DNA from: Aeromicrobium panaciterrae
GTDB taxonomy: Bacteria; Actinomycetota; Actinomycetes; Propionibacteriales; Nocardioidaceae
NCBI RefSeq assembly: GCF_031457275.1
Contig: NZ_JAVDWH010000001.1
Location: forward strand, 620,001 to 684,000
Reading direction: 5' to 3'
Length of the DNA stretch: 64,000 bases
A program made the position numbers and the translations under genes. Under the pieces are notes generated by a model that searched no databases, was not told where the DNA came from, and saw nothing but the letters and a program-made list of their open reading frames with translations. Positions 54,437-63,276 of this stretch are shown in pieces. Within the stretch, counting starts at the first letter, position 1. Every line of letters begins with the position of its first letter.

Positions 54437-54979
54437 ATGATGCGCGACCATTCTGACGATCCGGCCCACCGCTGGTCGGCCATGCTTTCCGGCCTGATTG
54501 GCCGCCGCCGCGACGCAGTAGTCAAGGCTCTGCGCAACTCCGTCGACAGCGGTTACCCCGCGAACGCAGACGGGGTGCGGGTGCTCGTCGCGTACGCGCA
54601 GGGTCAGATCAGCGCCCGCCAGTACGTCGCCCAGATTCTTGAGACGCTCGGGTTCATCCCCGCCGCTTACGTACCCGCGTCTGCCGTACGCGCACCCGAA
54701 TCGTGGCACTCGGCTCGTGACGCGGATCCGTGGCGCGCGCCGGCCCGGGTTCAAGACCCGTGGCGTGACGAGCTGTCCGCACCGACCCCGACGAGTGTGC
54801 CGGCTGATGGTGGACTCCTGGACTTTGGCGAGTCACGGATTCAGTCGAGGTGGCATCCGGAACGGAACGAGAGCACCACGGTCACGCATCCCGCTCAGAC
54901 CAGTCGGCAGCAGGCCGTGCAGGCTTACATGAGTGGTCAGATCCCGATGGAAGAGTTCCTCCGCATCAGCAACGGCTAG
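54437..54979 (+). CDS. Protein with two short SHOCT/VbhA-like motifs
   Basis: A 180-residue protein. VLVAYAQGQISARQYVAQIL (about residues 50-69) and QAVQAYMSGQIPMEEFLRIS (about 158-177) are two copies of a Y-x-x-G-Q-I-x-x-x-x-[FY] helix-hairpin motif. They are separated by a Pro/Trp-rich, probably disordered linker (DADPWRAPARVQDPWRDEL). The motif recalls SHOCT and antitoxin-VbhA-type hairpins. No function assigned. Overlaps the convergent GH-like gene by CTAG. The 88-bp gap upstream shows no clear promoter. Confidence 0.68.
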   Translation: MMRDHSDDPAHRWSAMLSGLIGRRRDAVVKALRNSVDSGYPANADGVRVLVAYAQGQISARQYVAQILETLGFIPAAYVPASAVRAPESWHSARDADPWRAPARVQDPWRDELSAPTPTSVPADGGLLDFGESRIQSRWHPERNESTTVTHPAQTSRQQAVQAYMSGQIPMEEFLRISNG

Positions 54980-56295
54980 GCAGTCCTGCCGCGCTGCAGG
55001 AGGGTCCAGACGGTCGACTCGGTCGTCGAATACCGCGGGAGGTCATTGTTTTCGCGGTACGTCTTCACGGCGGTGACCGTCTTGGGGTCATAAATGCCGT
55101 TGAGCGAAGGCTTGAGTCCGGCGGCGGTCAGGGCTCGCTGGAGGCGCCACACGGACTCACCGATTGACCCCTGCTTGAGTACGCGAGGCGTGTAGCCGTA
55201 CGCAAGCAGAGCGGTCCAGGTGGGTCGGGTCGTATAGGTCTTCTTGGGCCAGTCGCGACTCTTGCGGAACGCGAGAAGCGCGTCGAGCGTGTTGGTGGTG
55301 AAGGTCCCGCTGACCGTCGCTGGGAATCCTCGCCGTGTCAGCAGGCACTGCAGTGCGGAGACAGCGGTGCCCTTCGAGCCGAGCTCGAGCTTCGGGTACG
55401 AGGAGAAGGTGATGTTCACGTCGCACGGCATGATCTTCTTGGTGGCCACAGATCCCTTGCCGACATCGAGGAAGTCCCAGTCGATGTTGACGGTGTAGCC
55501 GCCATAGGTGGCGTCCACACCGTTGTCGAACTGGTGGATGCGCTGATGGTTGTTCCAACCTGAATCGCTCAGGAAAGAGCCCCCGTCGGTGTTGGCCACC
55601 TTGTTGGTCCAGGCGATCCACATGTGGTCGGGGAAGGTGAAGCCCCTCCCGGCGATGCGAGCCTCATCGAAGGCCTTGATGGCAGCCGAGCCGCTGGAGT
55701 AGAGGCCCGACTTGTAGCCCTCATCGTGAAGGCGCTCGGTCCATGCATCGGCGAACTGAAGCACGATGTTGTCGCAGGCCGTCGTACGCGCGTACCACTC
55801 GATATCGAGGTAGGAGACGCTTCCGGAGCCGAATCCGTACTTCTTGAGCGCAGCGATGGTCTCGTTGGCGTCAGCGACGCCCTGTGACCGCGCCGTCGAC
55901 ACCGTGGTCGACATCTTCTTCTTCTGGACTCTGGACTTGGGGTTGTTCTTGAAGCAGGGCGCCTGATAGCCGACGTGGATCGGGATGAACCGCCAACCGT
56001 TGTCGGCATTCTGGGCAACCCACGCCTTGCTCAAATTGGGCTGGTACGCGTCGCCGCAATAGCGAGAGTTGCCGGAGATGTAGATGCCGATCGCCGTGAA
56101 CGGAGACTTGAGGTTCCACGCATCCATGACCTTCTGGTTCGGCGCGACGCACGCGTCGAAGCCGTATCCCTTGAAGTTTCCGGGCGCAGGCGGGTCAGCC
56201 GCAACGGCGGCCGTGGGCGTCATGAGAGTCGCGGCGAGGCCGACCGAAATAACGGTCAGCAGCTTCCGCGCGGTTGGGGAAGTAACCAGGCGCAT
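54976..56295 (-). CDS. Secreted glycoside-hydrolase-like (DUF1906) protein with two peptidoglycan-binding domains
   Basis: A 439-residue protein. Signal peptide with a TAAVAAD cleavage region near residue 33, possibly Tat-independent. The DUF1906/Rv2525c-like TIM-barrel domain covers about 40-290 (KGYGFDACVAPNQKVMDAWN, AIGIYISGNSRYCG, SVSYLDIEWYAR with the putative acidic pair, NIDWDFLDVG). Two PG_binding_1 modules follow (about 305-365 and 370-435). It probably acts on or organises cell-wall glycan. TACCCT plus 6 nt precedes the ATG. Confidence 0.86.
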   Translation of the reverse strand: MRLVTSPTARKLLTVISVGLAATLMTPTAAVAADPPAPGNFKGYGFDACVAPNQKVMDAWNLKSPFTAIGIYISGNSRYCGDAYQPNLSKAWVAQNADNGWRFIPIHVGYQAPCFKNNPKSRVQKKKMSTTVSTARSQGVADANETIAALKKYGFGSGSVSYLDIEWYARTTACDNIVLQFADAWTERLHDEGYKSGLYSSGSAAIKAFDEARIAGRGFTFPDHMWIAWTNKVANTDGGSFLSDSGWNNHQRIHQFDNGVDATYGGYTVNIDWDFLDVGKGSVATKKIMPCDVNITFSSYPKLELGSKGTAVSALQCLLTRRGFPATVSGTFTTNTLDALLAFRKSRDWPKKTYTTRPTWTALLAYGYTPRVLKQGSIGESVWRLQRALTAAGLKPSLNGIYDPKTVTAVKTYRENNDLPRYSTTESTVWTLLQRGRTA

Positions 56296-56307
56296 CCAAA
56301 AAGGGTA
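56296..56307 (-). promoter_or_regulatory. Leaderless -10 box of GH-like gene
   Basis: TACCCT (56302-56307), 6-nt spacer, ATG. A leaderless start on a secreted-protein gene. Confidence 0.45.
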
Positions 56308-56334
56308 ACTCGCGCGAAGGATTTCGCTGGGATG

Positions 56335-57900
56335 TCAGACCTGTCGGTCGCTGTCAGCCCAATACGGCTTGCGCAGGTCACGCTTCAGGATCTTGCCCGA
56401 CGGGTTGCGCGGCAGGGCCTCGACGATGTCAATCGACGAAGGCGCCTTGTAGCCCGCAAGGCGTTCCTTGGCGAACGCGATGAGCTCCTCCGGCTCGACA
56501 GCCTGATCCGGTTTGAACGCGACGACGGCCTTGACGGTCTCGCCCCACTTGTCGTGCGGAACGCCGATGATCGCGACTTCCGCGACGCTGGGATGCTCCG
56601 CGAGTACGCGCTCAACTTCGGGCGAGTAGACGTTCTCGCCGCCTGTGATGATCATGTCCTTCAGCCGGTCCTCGATGAACAGATAGCCGTCCTCGTCGAC
56701 TCGGCCCAGGTCGCCCGTACGCACCCAGCCGTCCGGTGTGATCAGCTCGGCCGTCGCCTCAGGTTTGCCGAGGTAGCCAGCCGTTGCCTGGGGTGTGCGG
56801 AACCAGACCTCACCGGATTCGCCGACCGGCTCGTCCTTGAGGGTCGACGGGTTGACGATGCGCAGCTCGGCTTTGGCGACCGGCAGGCCGGCCGACACGA
56901 GGCGCTCCGGGTGGGACTCGTCGCGGTGCGCGGCATCGTTGAGGACGGTGATGACGCCACCGAACTCGGTCATGCCGTAGACCTGCTGGAACTCCGTGTT
57001 GGGCCAAGCCTTCATGGCCTCACGCAGGATCGGCAGCGGCATCGGAGCGGCGCCGTAGCCGAATCCCTTGAGCTTGCTGAACAGTGCCATCGCATCGGGT
57101 CCGGCTGCGATCAGTGCCGCGACGACCGCTGGCACCAGGAACACGTGGGTGCTGCCGGCCATGATGCCGCCGGCCAACTGCATCGCGTCGACCTCGCTGA
57201 TGATGTAGCCGGGGATGCCGACCACTGGTCCGAGGAGTGCGTACGAGGTACCGCCCACATGGAACATCGGCATCGCGACCAGCGCCATGTCGTCGTCTTC
57301 GTACGTGGTGTCGCCGATGCCGTTGATGCTGTGCTCGACCATCGCGTGCTGGCTGAGCATCACGCCCTTGGGGCGGCCGGTTGTGCCGGAGCTGTACATC
57401 ACGACGCAGATGTCATCGGGCTCAACGTCAGGCTGGCGGTCGGTCGGCGAGCCAGCTGCGAGCCAGGCTTCGTACTCGTCGTTCTCACCACCGACGACGA
57501 TGACCTTCTTAACGTTCTCGAGCTTGTCGCGCACTAGGTCGAACTGCTCGAGCAGCGTGTGACCCACGAAGACGACTTCCGCGCCACAGTCGTTGATGAC
57601 GTAGTCGAGCTCGTCGCCGGCCAGACGCCAGTTGACGACGGTGGTTGCCGCGCCGAGGTGGCAGCCGCCGAGGAGCACCTGGAGGACTACGGGGTTGTTC
57701 TTGTCGAGGATCGCGACTCGGTCGCCGCGTTGCACGCCGTCCGCCTTGAGGGCGCCGGCAGCGTGGCGTACGGAGTCCCAAGCCTCAGACCACGACCACG
57801 TGCGTTCGCCGAAGATCCAGCACGGCCTGTCGGGGCTGTCGCTCGCCCGGAAGGCGAGGAAGTCGGGGAGGAAAGTGGCTGGCGGAACTGTGAACGTCAT
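56335..57900 (-). CDS. Acyl-CoA synthetase (AMP-binding)
   Basis: A 521-residue ANL-family ligase. Motifs: VVMYSSGTTGRPKGVMLSQH, QVYGMTEFGGVITV, GWVRTGDLGRVDEDGYLFIE, RLKDMIITGGENVYSPEVER, NPSGKILKRDLRKPYW. Chain-length preference cannot be read. GAGGAG lies 5 nt before the ATG. Only about 30% like the other ligase at 34568 by eye, so not a recent duplicate. Confidence 0.9.
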   Translation of the reverse strand: MTFTVPPATFLPDFLAFRASDSPDRPCWIFGERTWSWSEAWDSVRHAAGALKADGVQRGDRVAILDKNNPVVLQVLLGGCHLGAATTVVNWRLAGDELDYVINDCGAEVVFVGHTLLEQFDLVRDKLENVKKVIVVGGENDEYEAWLAAGSPTDRQPDVEPDDICVVMYSSGTTGRPKGVMLSQHAMVEHSINGIGDTTYEDDDMALVAMPMFHVGGTSYALLGPVVGIPGYIISEVDAMQLAGGIMAGSTHVFLVPAVVAALIAAGPDAMALFSKLKGFGYGAAPMPLPILREAMKAWPNTEFQQVYGMTEFGGVITVLNDAAHRDESHPERLVSAGLPVAKAELRIVNPSTLKDEPVGESGEVWFRTPQATAGYLGKPEATAELITPDGWVRTGDLGRVDEDGYLFIEDRLKDMIITGGENVYSPEVERVLAEHPSVAEVAIIGVPHDKWGETVKAVVAFKPDQAVEPEELIAFAKERLAGYKAPSSIDIVEALPRNPSGKILKRDLRKPYWADSDRQV

Positions 57901-57948
57901 GCGTGCTCCTCGGCGGTGTGACCTGGATCACGACAGCCTAGAGGACAC

Positions 57949-58398
57949 TTAGGGCTCGAGGGTATGTGCGATGCGTTCGAGGGTCTTGCGCATGCCGACC
58001 TTCGCGGCCGGAGCCATTCGGCTGTGCTTGAGGTAGAACTTCTGCTTGTCCTGCGAGACGTCCCACGTCTCCTTGACCAGCGTGCCGCCGTCGACGGGTT
58101 CCAGTTCGTAGCGCCAGATGCGGCCACCGACCAGGCCCTTGGCGCCGGTCGTCTTCCAAGCGATACGGCGATCCTGCTCAAACTCGATGACTTCGTTCGA
58201 CGTCTTGTAGCCAACGCCCATGTGCATCGACATGCCGAACTTGGTGCCGAGCTTGAGAGGGCGTGAGTCCTGGCGAGTGCCCTGGACCGTGCCAGACCCA
58301 TCGATCTCGGAGTGCTTCGCCGCATCCGACAGCAGCGCGAAGATGCGGTCTGCCGGAGCGTTGATCGTACGTTCGACGGTGATCTGGTCTGAGCTCAT
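57949..58398 (-). CDS. SRPBCC/polyketide-cyclase-like protein
   Basis: A 149-residue helix-grip protein: ITVERTINAPADRIFALLSD at the N-terminus, RIAWKTTGAKGLVGGRIWRY in the sheet, and GMRKTLERIAHTLE as the C-terminal helix. Typical of small lipid- or steroid-binding START-like proteins. Upstream reading continues open but ATG 58398 fits the family start. Confidence 0.85.
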   Translation of the reverse strand: MSSDQITVERTINAPADRIFALLSDAAKHSEIDGSGTVQGTRQDSRPLKLGTKFGMSMHMGVGYKTSNEVIEFEQDRRIAWKTTGAKGLVGGRIWRYELEPVDGGTLVKETWDVSQDKQKFYLKHSRMAPAAKVGMRKTLERIAHTLEP

Positions 58399-58435
58399 GC
58401 GTCCATTCAACCGGTACGCACGCATCTCGGCAGGT

Positions 58436-59125
58436 TCAACCTCCCAGGACGAAGGCGACGAAGAAGCCGAGCGCGGTCGCGAGCCCGACCCACCAGCCGC
58501 CGTCTTTGTAGGCCTCGGGCATGAGTGTGTCGGCGAGGACGGCGATGGTGGCGCCGCCGGCGAACGCCTGGACGGTCGCGATATGGCCTGGACCGATCGA
58601 GTCACCGGCACCATTCGCAGCCACCGTCACGATCACGAGGATCACGGCAGTCGCGGCCCACAACGTCATGACTCGCTGCCAGCTACCTCCGCTTGCTTCG
58701 CGCATCTTGGCGGCGCTGCCAATCGCCTCAGGGGTGTTGCCGACCGCGATCGCGACGAGCAGGACGACCCCACCCGCCTCGCTGATAGAGACGCCCAAAG
58801 CTGTGTTCTCGGGGATGCCGTCGAGAAGAGTGCCAAGCATCAGGCCCCAGCCGACTGCGGCGGTGCCCAACTTCTTGTCAATCAGATGGTCGGCGACGAC
58901 GTACGTCCCGGCGCCAGCAAGCAGAGCAAGACCGGCGTGCCACGCAGCGACGGCATGAAAAGCAGGCTCGAACAGCTCAGCCGAGGCGGCCGCAATCATC
59001 GTGCCGGCGCCGAAGGCCATCAGGGCGGCAAGGGCAGGTCGCGGGATCCTCCAGCGCAGACCAATTGCCGCGCCGATGACCAGTGGCAGCGCGGTCGCCA
59101 GTCCGTACAACAGGGCCTTCGTCAC
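58436..59125 (-). CDS. ZIP-family metal transporter-like protein
   Basis: A 229-residue protein with eight hydrophobic helices. The transport-site helices read LGTLLDGIPENTALGVSIS and VAIAVGNTPEAIGSAAKM. The Pro-Glu signatures are kept, but the flanking His of canonical ZIP proteins (HNxPEG) are Asp/Gly or Gly/Asn. It may carry a different metal or have lost transport. GTG start with TAGCGT plus 6 nt. Confidence 0.78.
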   Translation of the reverse strand: MTKALLYGLATALPLVIGAAIGLRWRIPRPALAALMAFGAGTMIAAASAELFEPAFHAVAAWHAGLALLAGAGTYVVADHLIDKKLGTAAVGWGLMLGTLLDGIPENTALGVSISEAGGVVLLVAIAVGNTPEAIGSAAKMREASGGSWQRVMTLWAATAVILVIVTVAANGAGDSIGPGHIATVQAFAGGATIAVLADTLMPEAYKDGGWWVGLATALGFFVAFVLGG

Positions 59126-59137
59126 AGCACCACGCTA
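59126..59137 (-). promoter_or_regulatory. Leaderless -10 box of ZIP-like gene
   Basis: TAGCGT (59132-59137), 6-nt spacer, GTG. Confidence 0.55.
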
Positions 59138-59197
59138 GATGCTTCGCGGAGTGTCCGCGGGATGCGCGGCAAGTGGGTCTTGAGGCGGGGTTGCCCG

Positions 59198-59210
59198 TAC
59201 ACTTGAGCAC
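59198..59210 (+). promoter_or_regulatory. Near-leaderless -10 box of purF
   Basis: TACACT (59198-59203), 7-nt spacer, GTG. Confidence 0.5.
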
Positions 59211-60698
59211 GTGCCCCGCGGAGATGGACGCCTCACCCACGACATCGATCCCCAGGACGCCGGACCCCAGGATGCCTGTGGCGTCTTCGGCGTCTGGGCT
59301 CCCGGTGAAGAGGTCGCCAAGCTGACCTATTTCGGCCTGTACGCCTTGCAGCACCGAGGGCAGGAATCTGCCGGCATCGCGGTGAGCAATGGAAAGCAGA
59401 TCCTGGTCTACAAGGACATGGGGCTCGTCTCCCAGGTGTTCGACGAGTCGACGCTCGATTCGCTCAAGGGCGAGCTCGCGATCGGCCACGCTCGCTACTC
59501 CACGACCGGCTCCAGCGTGTGGCACAACGCGCAGCCGACGTTCCGTCCGACCGCTCAGGGCTCGGTCGCCCTCGGCCACAACGGCAACCTCACCAACACG
59601 GCCGAACTGATCGAGATGGTGCGCCAGCGCGAAGGTCTTGCGGGCGGCGCCAGCAAGGGCGAGACCGCGACCAGCGACACCTCGGTCATGGCCACGCTCC
59701 TCTCCTCCTTCCCCGATCGCTCGGTAGAAGAAGCAGCGCTCGAGGTGCTGCCCAAACTTCGCGGTGCCTTCTCCCTCGTCTTCATGGACGAGAACACGCT
59801 CTACGCAGCGCGTGATGCCCAGGGCATCCGCCCCCTCGTGCTCGGTCGTCTCGAGCGCGGTTGGGTCGTTGCCAGCGAGACCGCCGCTCTCGACATCGTC
59901 GGCGCCTCCTACATCCGTGAGATCGAGCCCGGTGAGTTCATCGCGATCGACGAGAACGGACTGCGCAGCGAACGCTTCGCCAAGGCCGAGCCCAAGGGCT
60001 GCCTCTTCGAGTTCGTCTACCTCGCCCGTCCTGACACCACGATTTCTGACCAGCGCGTCTTCTCGGTCCGTGCCGAGATCGGCCGCCGGCTGGCTCGCGA
60101 GTTCCCCGTCGATGCGGACTTGGTCATCCCGGTGCCTGAGTCCGGTACGCCTGCCGCAATTGGCTACGCCGAGGAGTCGGGCATTCCGTTCGGTCACGGT
60201 CTGGTCAAGAACTCGTACGTCGGCCGCACGTTCATTCAGCCGTCGCAGACGCTGCGTCAGCTCGGCATTCGACTCAAGCTCAACCCGCTGCGCGATGTGA
60301 TCGCCGGCAAGCGACTCGTCGTCGTCGATGACTCGATCGTCCGCGGCAACACTCAGCGCGCACTCGTACGCATGCTGCGCGAGTTCGGAGCTGCCGAGGT
60401 GCACGTACGCATCTCGTCGCCGCCGGTGAAGTGGCCGTGCTTCTACGGCATCGACTTCGCGTCTCGTGCCGAGCTCATCGCCAACGGCATCTCGGTCGAC
60501 GAGATCCGCAAGTCGATCGGTGCCGACTCGCTTGCGTACATCTCGCTCGACCAGCTCGTCGAAGCGACCAACGTCAAAAAGGACAACCTCTGCCGCGCCT
60601 GCTTCGACGGCATCTACCCCGTCGCGCTGCCGGAGGACGACCTGATCGGCAAGCACCTGCTCGAGGTGCAGGAAACCCTGCCCCTCGAGGTCATCTGA
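59211..60698 (+). CDS. purF: Amidophosphoribosyltransferase
   Basis: A 495-residue first enzyme of purine synthesis (PRPP plus glutamine to phosphoribosylamine). The Ntn nucleophile Cys follows a 22-residue propeptide (QDACGVFGVWAPG). LYALQHRGQESAGIA belongs to the glutaminase domain and LVVVDDSIVRGNTQRALVRM is the PRPP loop. Two late Cys pairs (CRACFDG region) fit the Fe-S type enzyme. The stop overlaps purM as TGATG. Confidence 0.96.
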   Translation: MPRGDGRLTHDIDPQDAGPQDACGVFGVWAPGEEVAKLTYFGLYALQHRGQESAGIAVSNGKQILVYKDMGLVSQVFDESTLDSLKGELAIGHARYSTTGSSVWHNAQPTFRPTAQGSVALGHNGNLTNTAELIEMVRQREGLAGGASKGETATSDTSVMATLLSSFPDRSVEEAALEVLPKLRGAFSLVFMDENTLYAARDAQGIRPLVLGRLERGWVVASETAALDIVGASYIREIEPGEFIAIDENGLRSERFAKAEPKGCLFEFVYLARPDTTISDQRVFSVRAEIGRRLAREFPVDADLVIPVPESGTPAAIGYAEESGIPFGHGLVKNSYVGRTFIQPSQTLRQLGIRLKLNPLRDVIAGKRLVVVDDSIVRGNTQRALVRMLREFGAAEVHVRISSPPVKWPCFYGIDFASRAELIANGISVDEIRKSIGADSLAYISLDQLVEATNVKKDNLCRACFDGIYPVALPEDDLIGKHLLEVQETLPLEVI

Positions 60699-61741
60699 TG
60701 ACGTCTTACGCCAGCGCCGGAGTTTCCATCGCCGAAGGCGACCGCGCCGTCGAGCTGATGAAGGAGTGGGTCGAGAAGGCCCGCCGCCCCGAGGTTGTCG
60801 GCGGCATCGGCGGATTCGCTGGCCTCTTCGATGCGTCGGCGCTGAAGTCGTACGACAAGCCGTTGCTCGCGACCTCGGCCGACGGTGTCGGCACCAAGGT
60901 GCAGATCGCCCAGCGCATGGACAAGCACGACACGATCGGTTTCGACCTCGTCGGCATGCTGGTCGACGACCTTGTCGTATGTGGCGCCGAACCGTTGTTC
61001 ATGACTGACTACATCGCTTGCGGCAAGGTCGTGCCCGAGCGCATCGCCGACATCGTCAAGGGCATTGCTCAGGCATGTGCCGAGAGTGGCACCGCATTGC
61101 TCGGCGGCGAGACCGCTGAGCACCCAGGACTCCTCTCGCCCGACGAGTACGACATCGCCGGCTCCACCACTGGTGTGGTCGAGGCCGACAAGCTCCTCGG
61201 CGCTGAGCTCGTACGCCCCGGCGACGTCGTCATCGGCATGGCTTCGAGCGGGCTCCACTCCAACGGCTACTCGCTCGTTCGCCACGTCTTCTTCGACAAA
61301 GCTGGCTGGGAGCTCGACCGCGAGGTGCCCGAGCTCGGAGGCACGCTCGGCGAAGAACTGCTGACGCCGACCAAGCTCTACACACTGCCGTGCCTGGCGC
61401 TTGCCGCCGAGCTCGAGGTGCACGCGATGTCGCACATCACCGGCGGCGGGCTCGCAGCCAACCTCGCTCGCGTGCTGCCCGACACGGTCTCCGTACGCTT
61501 CGACCGCTCCTCCTGGACACCCCAACCGATCTTCGGCCTGGTCGGCGAAGTCGGCGGAGTGGCGCAGGCTGATCTCGATCTCGCGCTCAACATGGGCGTC
61601 GGCATGGTCGCGATCGTCGCCCCTGACGCAGCCGATGCATCCATTCAATTGCTCGCTGACCGGGGCGTTGACGCTTGGATTGCAGGCGATGTGTCCGAGG
61701 CAGGCATCCATGGCGACGGCGGCACCGTAAACCTCGTTTAA
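60698..61741 (+). CDS. purM: Phosphoribosylformylglycinamidine cyclo-ligase
   Basis: A 347-residue AIR synthetase. Motifs: MTSYASAGVSIAEGD, GGFAGLFD, LLATSADGVGTKVQIAQ, TALLGGETAEHPGL, MASSGLHSNGYSLVR and HITGGGLAANLARVLP. Start ATG 60698 is coupled to purF; an open frame back to 60431 is only a shifted reading of purF. Confidence 0.96.
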   Translation: MTSYASAGVSIAEGDRAVELMKEWVEKARRPEVVGGIGGFAGLFDASALKSYDKPLLATSADGVGTKVQIAQRMDKHDTIGFDLVGMLVDDLVVCGAEPLFMTDYIACGKVVPERIADIVKGIAQACAESGTALLGGETAEHPGLLSPDEYDIAGSTTGVVEADKLLGAELVRPGDVVIGMASSGLHSNGYSLVRHVFFDKAGWELDREVPELGGTLGEELLTPTKLYTLPCLALAAELEVHAMSHITGGGLAANLARVLPDTVSVRFDRSSWTPQPIFGLVGEVGGVAQADLDLALNMGVGMVAIVAPDAADASIQLLADRGVDAWIAGDVSEAGIHGDGGTVNLV

Positions 61742-61844
61742 CACTGAGGCACGCGGGTGGGGGCCGATGCCGGGATTGTTTAAGGACTTAGGTAGGCTTG
61801 TCAGCACGACAAACTGACTATTTTTCTGCGAGGGGGTCGGACCC

Positions 61845-62018
61845 ATGGGGCGCGGCCGAGCTAAAGCCAAACAGACCAAAGTTGCGCGCGACTTGAAGTA
61901 CCGCACACCAGAGACGGACTTCAACAATCTGCAGCGCGAGCTCCACGGCGAATCGGGCGAACCGATTCCGGCGCAGTATGTCGACATGGTCGAACGAGAA
62001 GACCCGGCAGCTTCTTAA
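61845..62018 (+). CDS. DUF3073 family protein
   Basis: A 57-residue protein, MGRGRAKAKQTKVARDLKYR at the start, then an acidic half (PAQYVDMVEREDPAAS) that is short for the family. The basic RGRAKAKQTKVARDLKY block is its hallmark, and it follows purM in other Actinobacteria too. AGGGGG lies 8 nt before the ATG. Function unknown; the basic start suggests nucleic-acid binding. Confidence 0.85.
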   Translation: MGRGRAKAKQTKVARDLKYRTPETDFNNLQRELHGESGEPIPAQYVDMVEREDPAAS

Positions 62019-62030
62019 AGCCACCGGGTC
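62001..62030. terminator. Hairpin overlapping the DUF3073 stop
   Basis: GACCCGG / CCGGGTC (62001-62007, 62024-62030), 16-nt loop containing the TAA. Followed by GTTCCC, no T tract. Lies between convergent genes. Confidence 0.5.
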
Positions 62031-62068
62031 GTTCCCAAACGATCTTGCCTAGCTTCGCAGCGCGGCGC

Positions 62069-63157
62069 CTAGGACTTAGGCAGCCACACCGAACGCAGTC
62101 GGCCTACTTCGCGCATGCGCTGTTCCGCCACGCGATCGGCAGCCACCGCCGGTGTCACGCCTTCGCTCTTGGCGTGCTCAAGCACGCTAAGCGTCGTGTC
62201 GTAGATCTTCGCTGCCCGCACCTTGGCGCGGTCGAAGTTGAAGCCTTCGAGCTCGTCGGCGACCTGTACGAGACCGCCTGCGTTGACGCAGTAGTCGGGC
62301 GCGTACGTGATGCCGTGCTCTTCGAGCAGTTTGTCGATGCCTTCGTGGGCGAGCTGGTTGTTGGCAGCACCGCAGACGATCTTGGCCGACAGGACACCCA
62401 CGACTTCGTCGTCGAGTGCGCCGCCCAGCGCGCACGGTGCGTAGATGTCGAGCGGCTCCCGGACGAGCGCTGCCGTGTCGGCGACGACCCGGATCTCGGG
62501 GTGCTTCTCCTTGAGCGCTTCGACGGCGGGTGCGTAGACGTCGGTGACGACGACATTCGCCTTCTCCTCGAGAAGCAGCCCAACGAGGTGACGGCCAACC
62601 TTGCCGACGCCGGCCACGCCGACGGTCTTGCCGGCGAGCGAAGCGTCGCCCCATACGTGGAACGCGCTCGCGCGCATGCCCTGGTAGACACCGAAGGCGG
62701 TGAGGACCGACGAGTCACCGGCACCGCCGTGCTCGACAGTTCGACCGGTCACGAAGTCGCACTCGCGGGCGATGATGTCCATGTCGGGGCTGAACGTGCC
62801 GACGTCGCACGCCGTGTAATAGCGGCCGTTGATCGACTGCACGAAGCGTCCGTACGCGCGCAGCAGGGCCTCAGACTTGAGGGTGTTCGGGTCACCAATG
62901 ATGACGGCCTTGCCGCCACCGAGATCGAGACCCGCGAGAGCCGCCTTGTAGGCCATGCCCTGCGAAAGATTGAGGACGTCGGCGAGAGCTTCCTGCTCTG
63001 AGCCGTACGGATAGAAGCGCGTTCCGCCGAGCGCTGGGCCCAGGGCGGTGGAGTAGATCGCGATGATGGCCTTGAGGCCGGATGCTTCGTCGTGGCAGAA
63101 CACGACTTGCTCGTGCTCGGTGCCAAAGGCTGACGGTGGGGTGCTGGAGTCGGTCAC
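62069..63157 (-). CDS. vdh: Valine/leucine dehydrogenase (Glu/Leu/Phe/Val family)
   Basis: A 362-residue NAD-dependent oxidative deaminase of branched-chain amino acids. Catalytic region [20 protein letters not shown] (Lys), second conserved block [15 protein letters not shown], Rossmann loop [20 protein letters not shown], and [23 protein letters not shown] 63157 gives the length of Streptomyces Vdh; a longer frame to 63244 would run through the operator. A 28-bp inverted repeat in the promoter suggests repression by an unidentified factor. Confidence 0.88.
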   Translation of the reverse strand: MTDSSTPPSAFGTEHEQVVFCHDEASGLKAIIAIYSTALGPALGGTRFYPYGSEQEALADVLNLSQGMAYKAALAGLDLGGGKAVIIGDPNTLKSEALLRAYGRFVQSINGRYYTACDVGTFSPDMDIIARECDFVTGRTVEHGGAGDSSVLTAFGVYQGMRASAFHVWGDASLAGKTVGVAGVGKVGRHLVGLLLEEKANVVVTDVYAPAVEALKEKHPEIRVVADTAALVREPLDIYAPCALGGALDDEVVGVLSAKIVCGAANNQLAHEGIDKLLEEHGITYAPDYCVNAGGLVQVADELEGFNFDRAKVRAAKIYDTTLSVLEHAKSEGVTPAVAADRVAEQRMREVGRLRSVWLPKS

Positions 63158-63210
63158 GGTAGTGCTCTCTTGTAGAAGTGGCGAATGTGCGTTGGTGGGC
63201 ACATCCATCG

Positions 63211-63238
63211 TTCGAACCACGGGGTGGTGTGGTTCGAA
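63211..63238. promoter_or_regulatory. Inverted-repeat operator of vdh
   Basis: TTCGAACCAC and GTGGTTCGAA, perfect 10-bp arms with an 8-bp spacer. TAGAAT (63243-63248, minus strand) is a plausible vdh -10 box, placing the transcription start inside the repeat. It is also 39 bp before the divergent DUF2834 start. Confidence 0.7.
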
Positions 63239-63264
63239 ACACATTCTACGCGTGTTCCAAGCCC

Positions 63265-63276
63265 TACATTGACCCC
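63265..63276 (+). promoter_or_regulatory. Leaderless -10 box of DUF2834 gene
   Basis: TACATT (63265-63270), 6-nt spacer, ATG. Confidence 0.55.

Noticed and set aside
55975..57537. Plus-strand 520-codon open frame
   Set aside because: Antisense to the acyl-CoA synthetase with all ANL motifs; no domain on the plus strand.
63211..63238. TTCGAA string considered as a tRNA T-loop
   Set aside because: No acceptor, D or anticodon stems can be formed around it; it is a symmetrical operator-like repeat.
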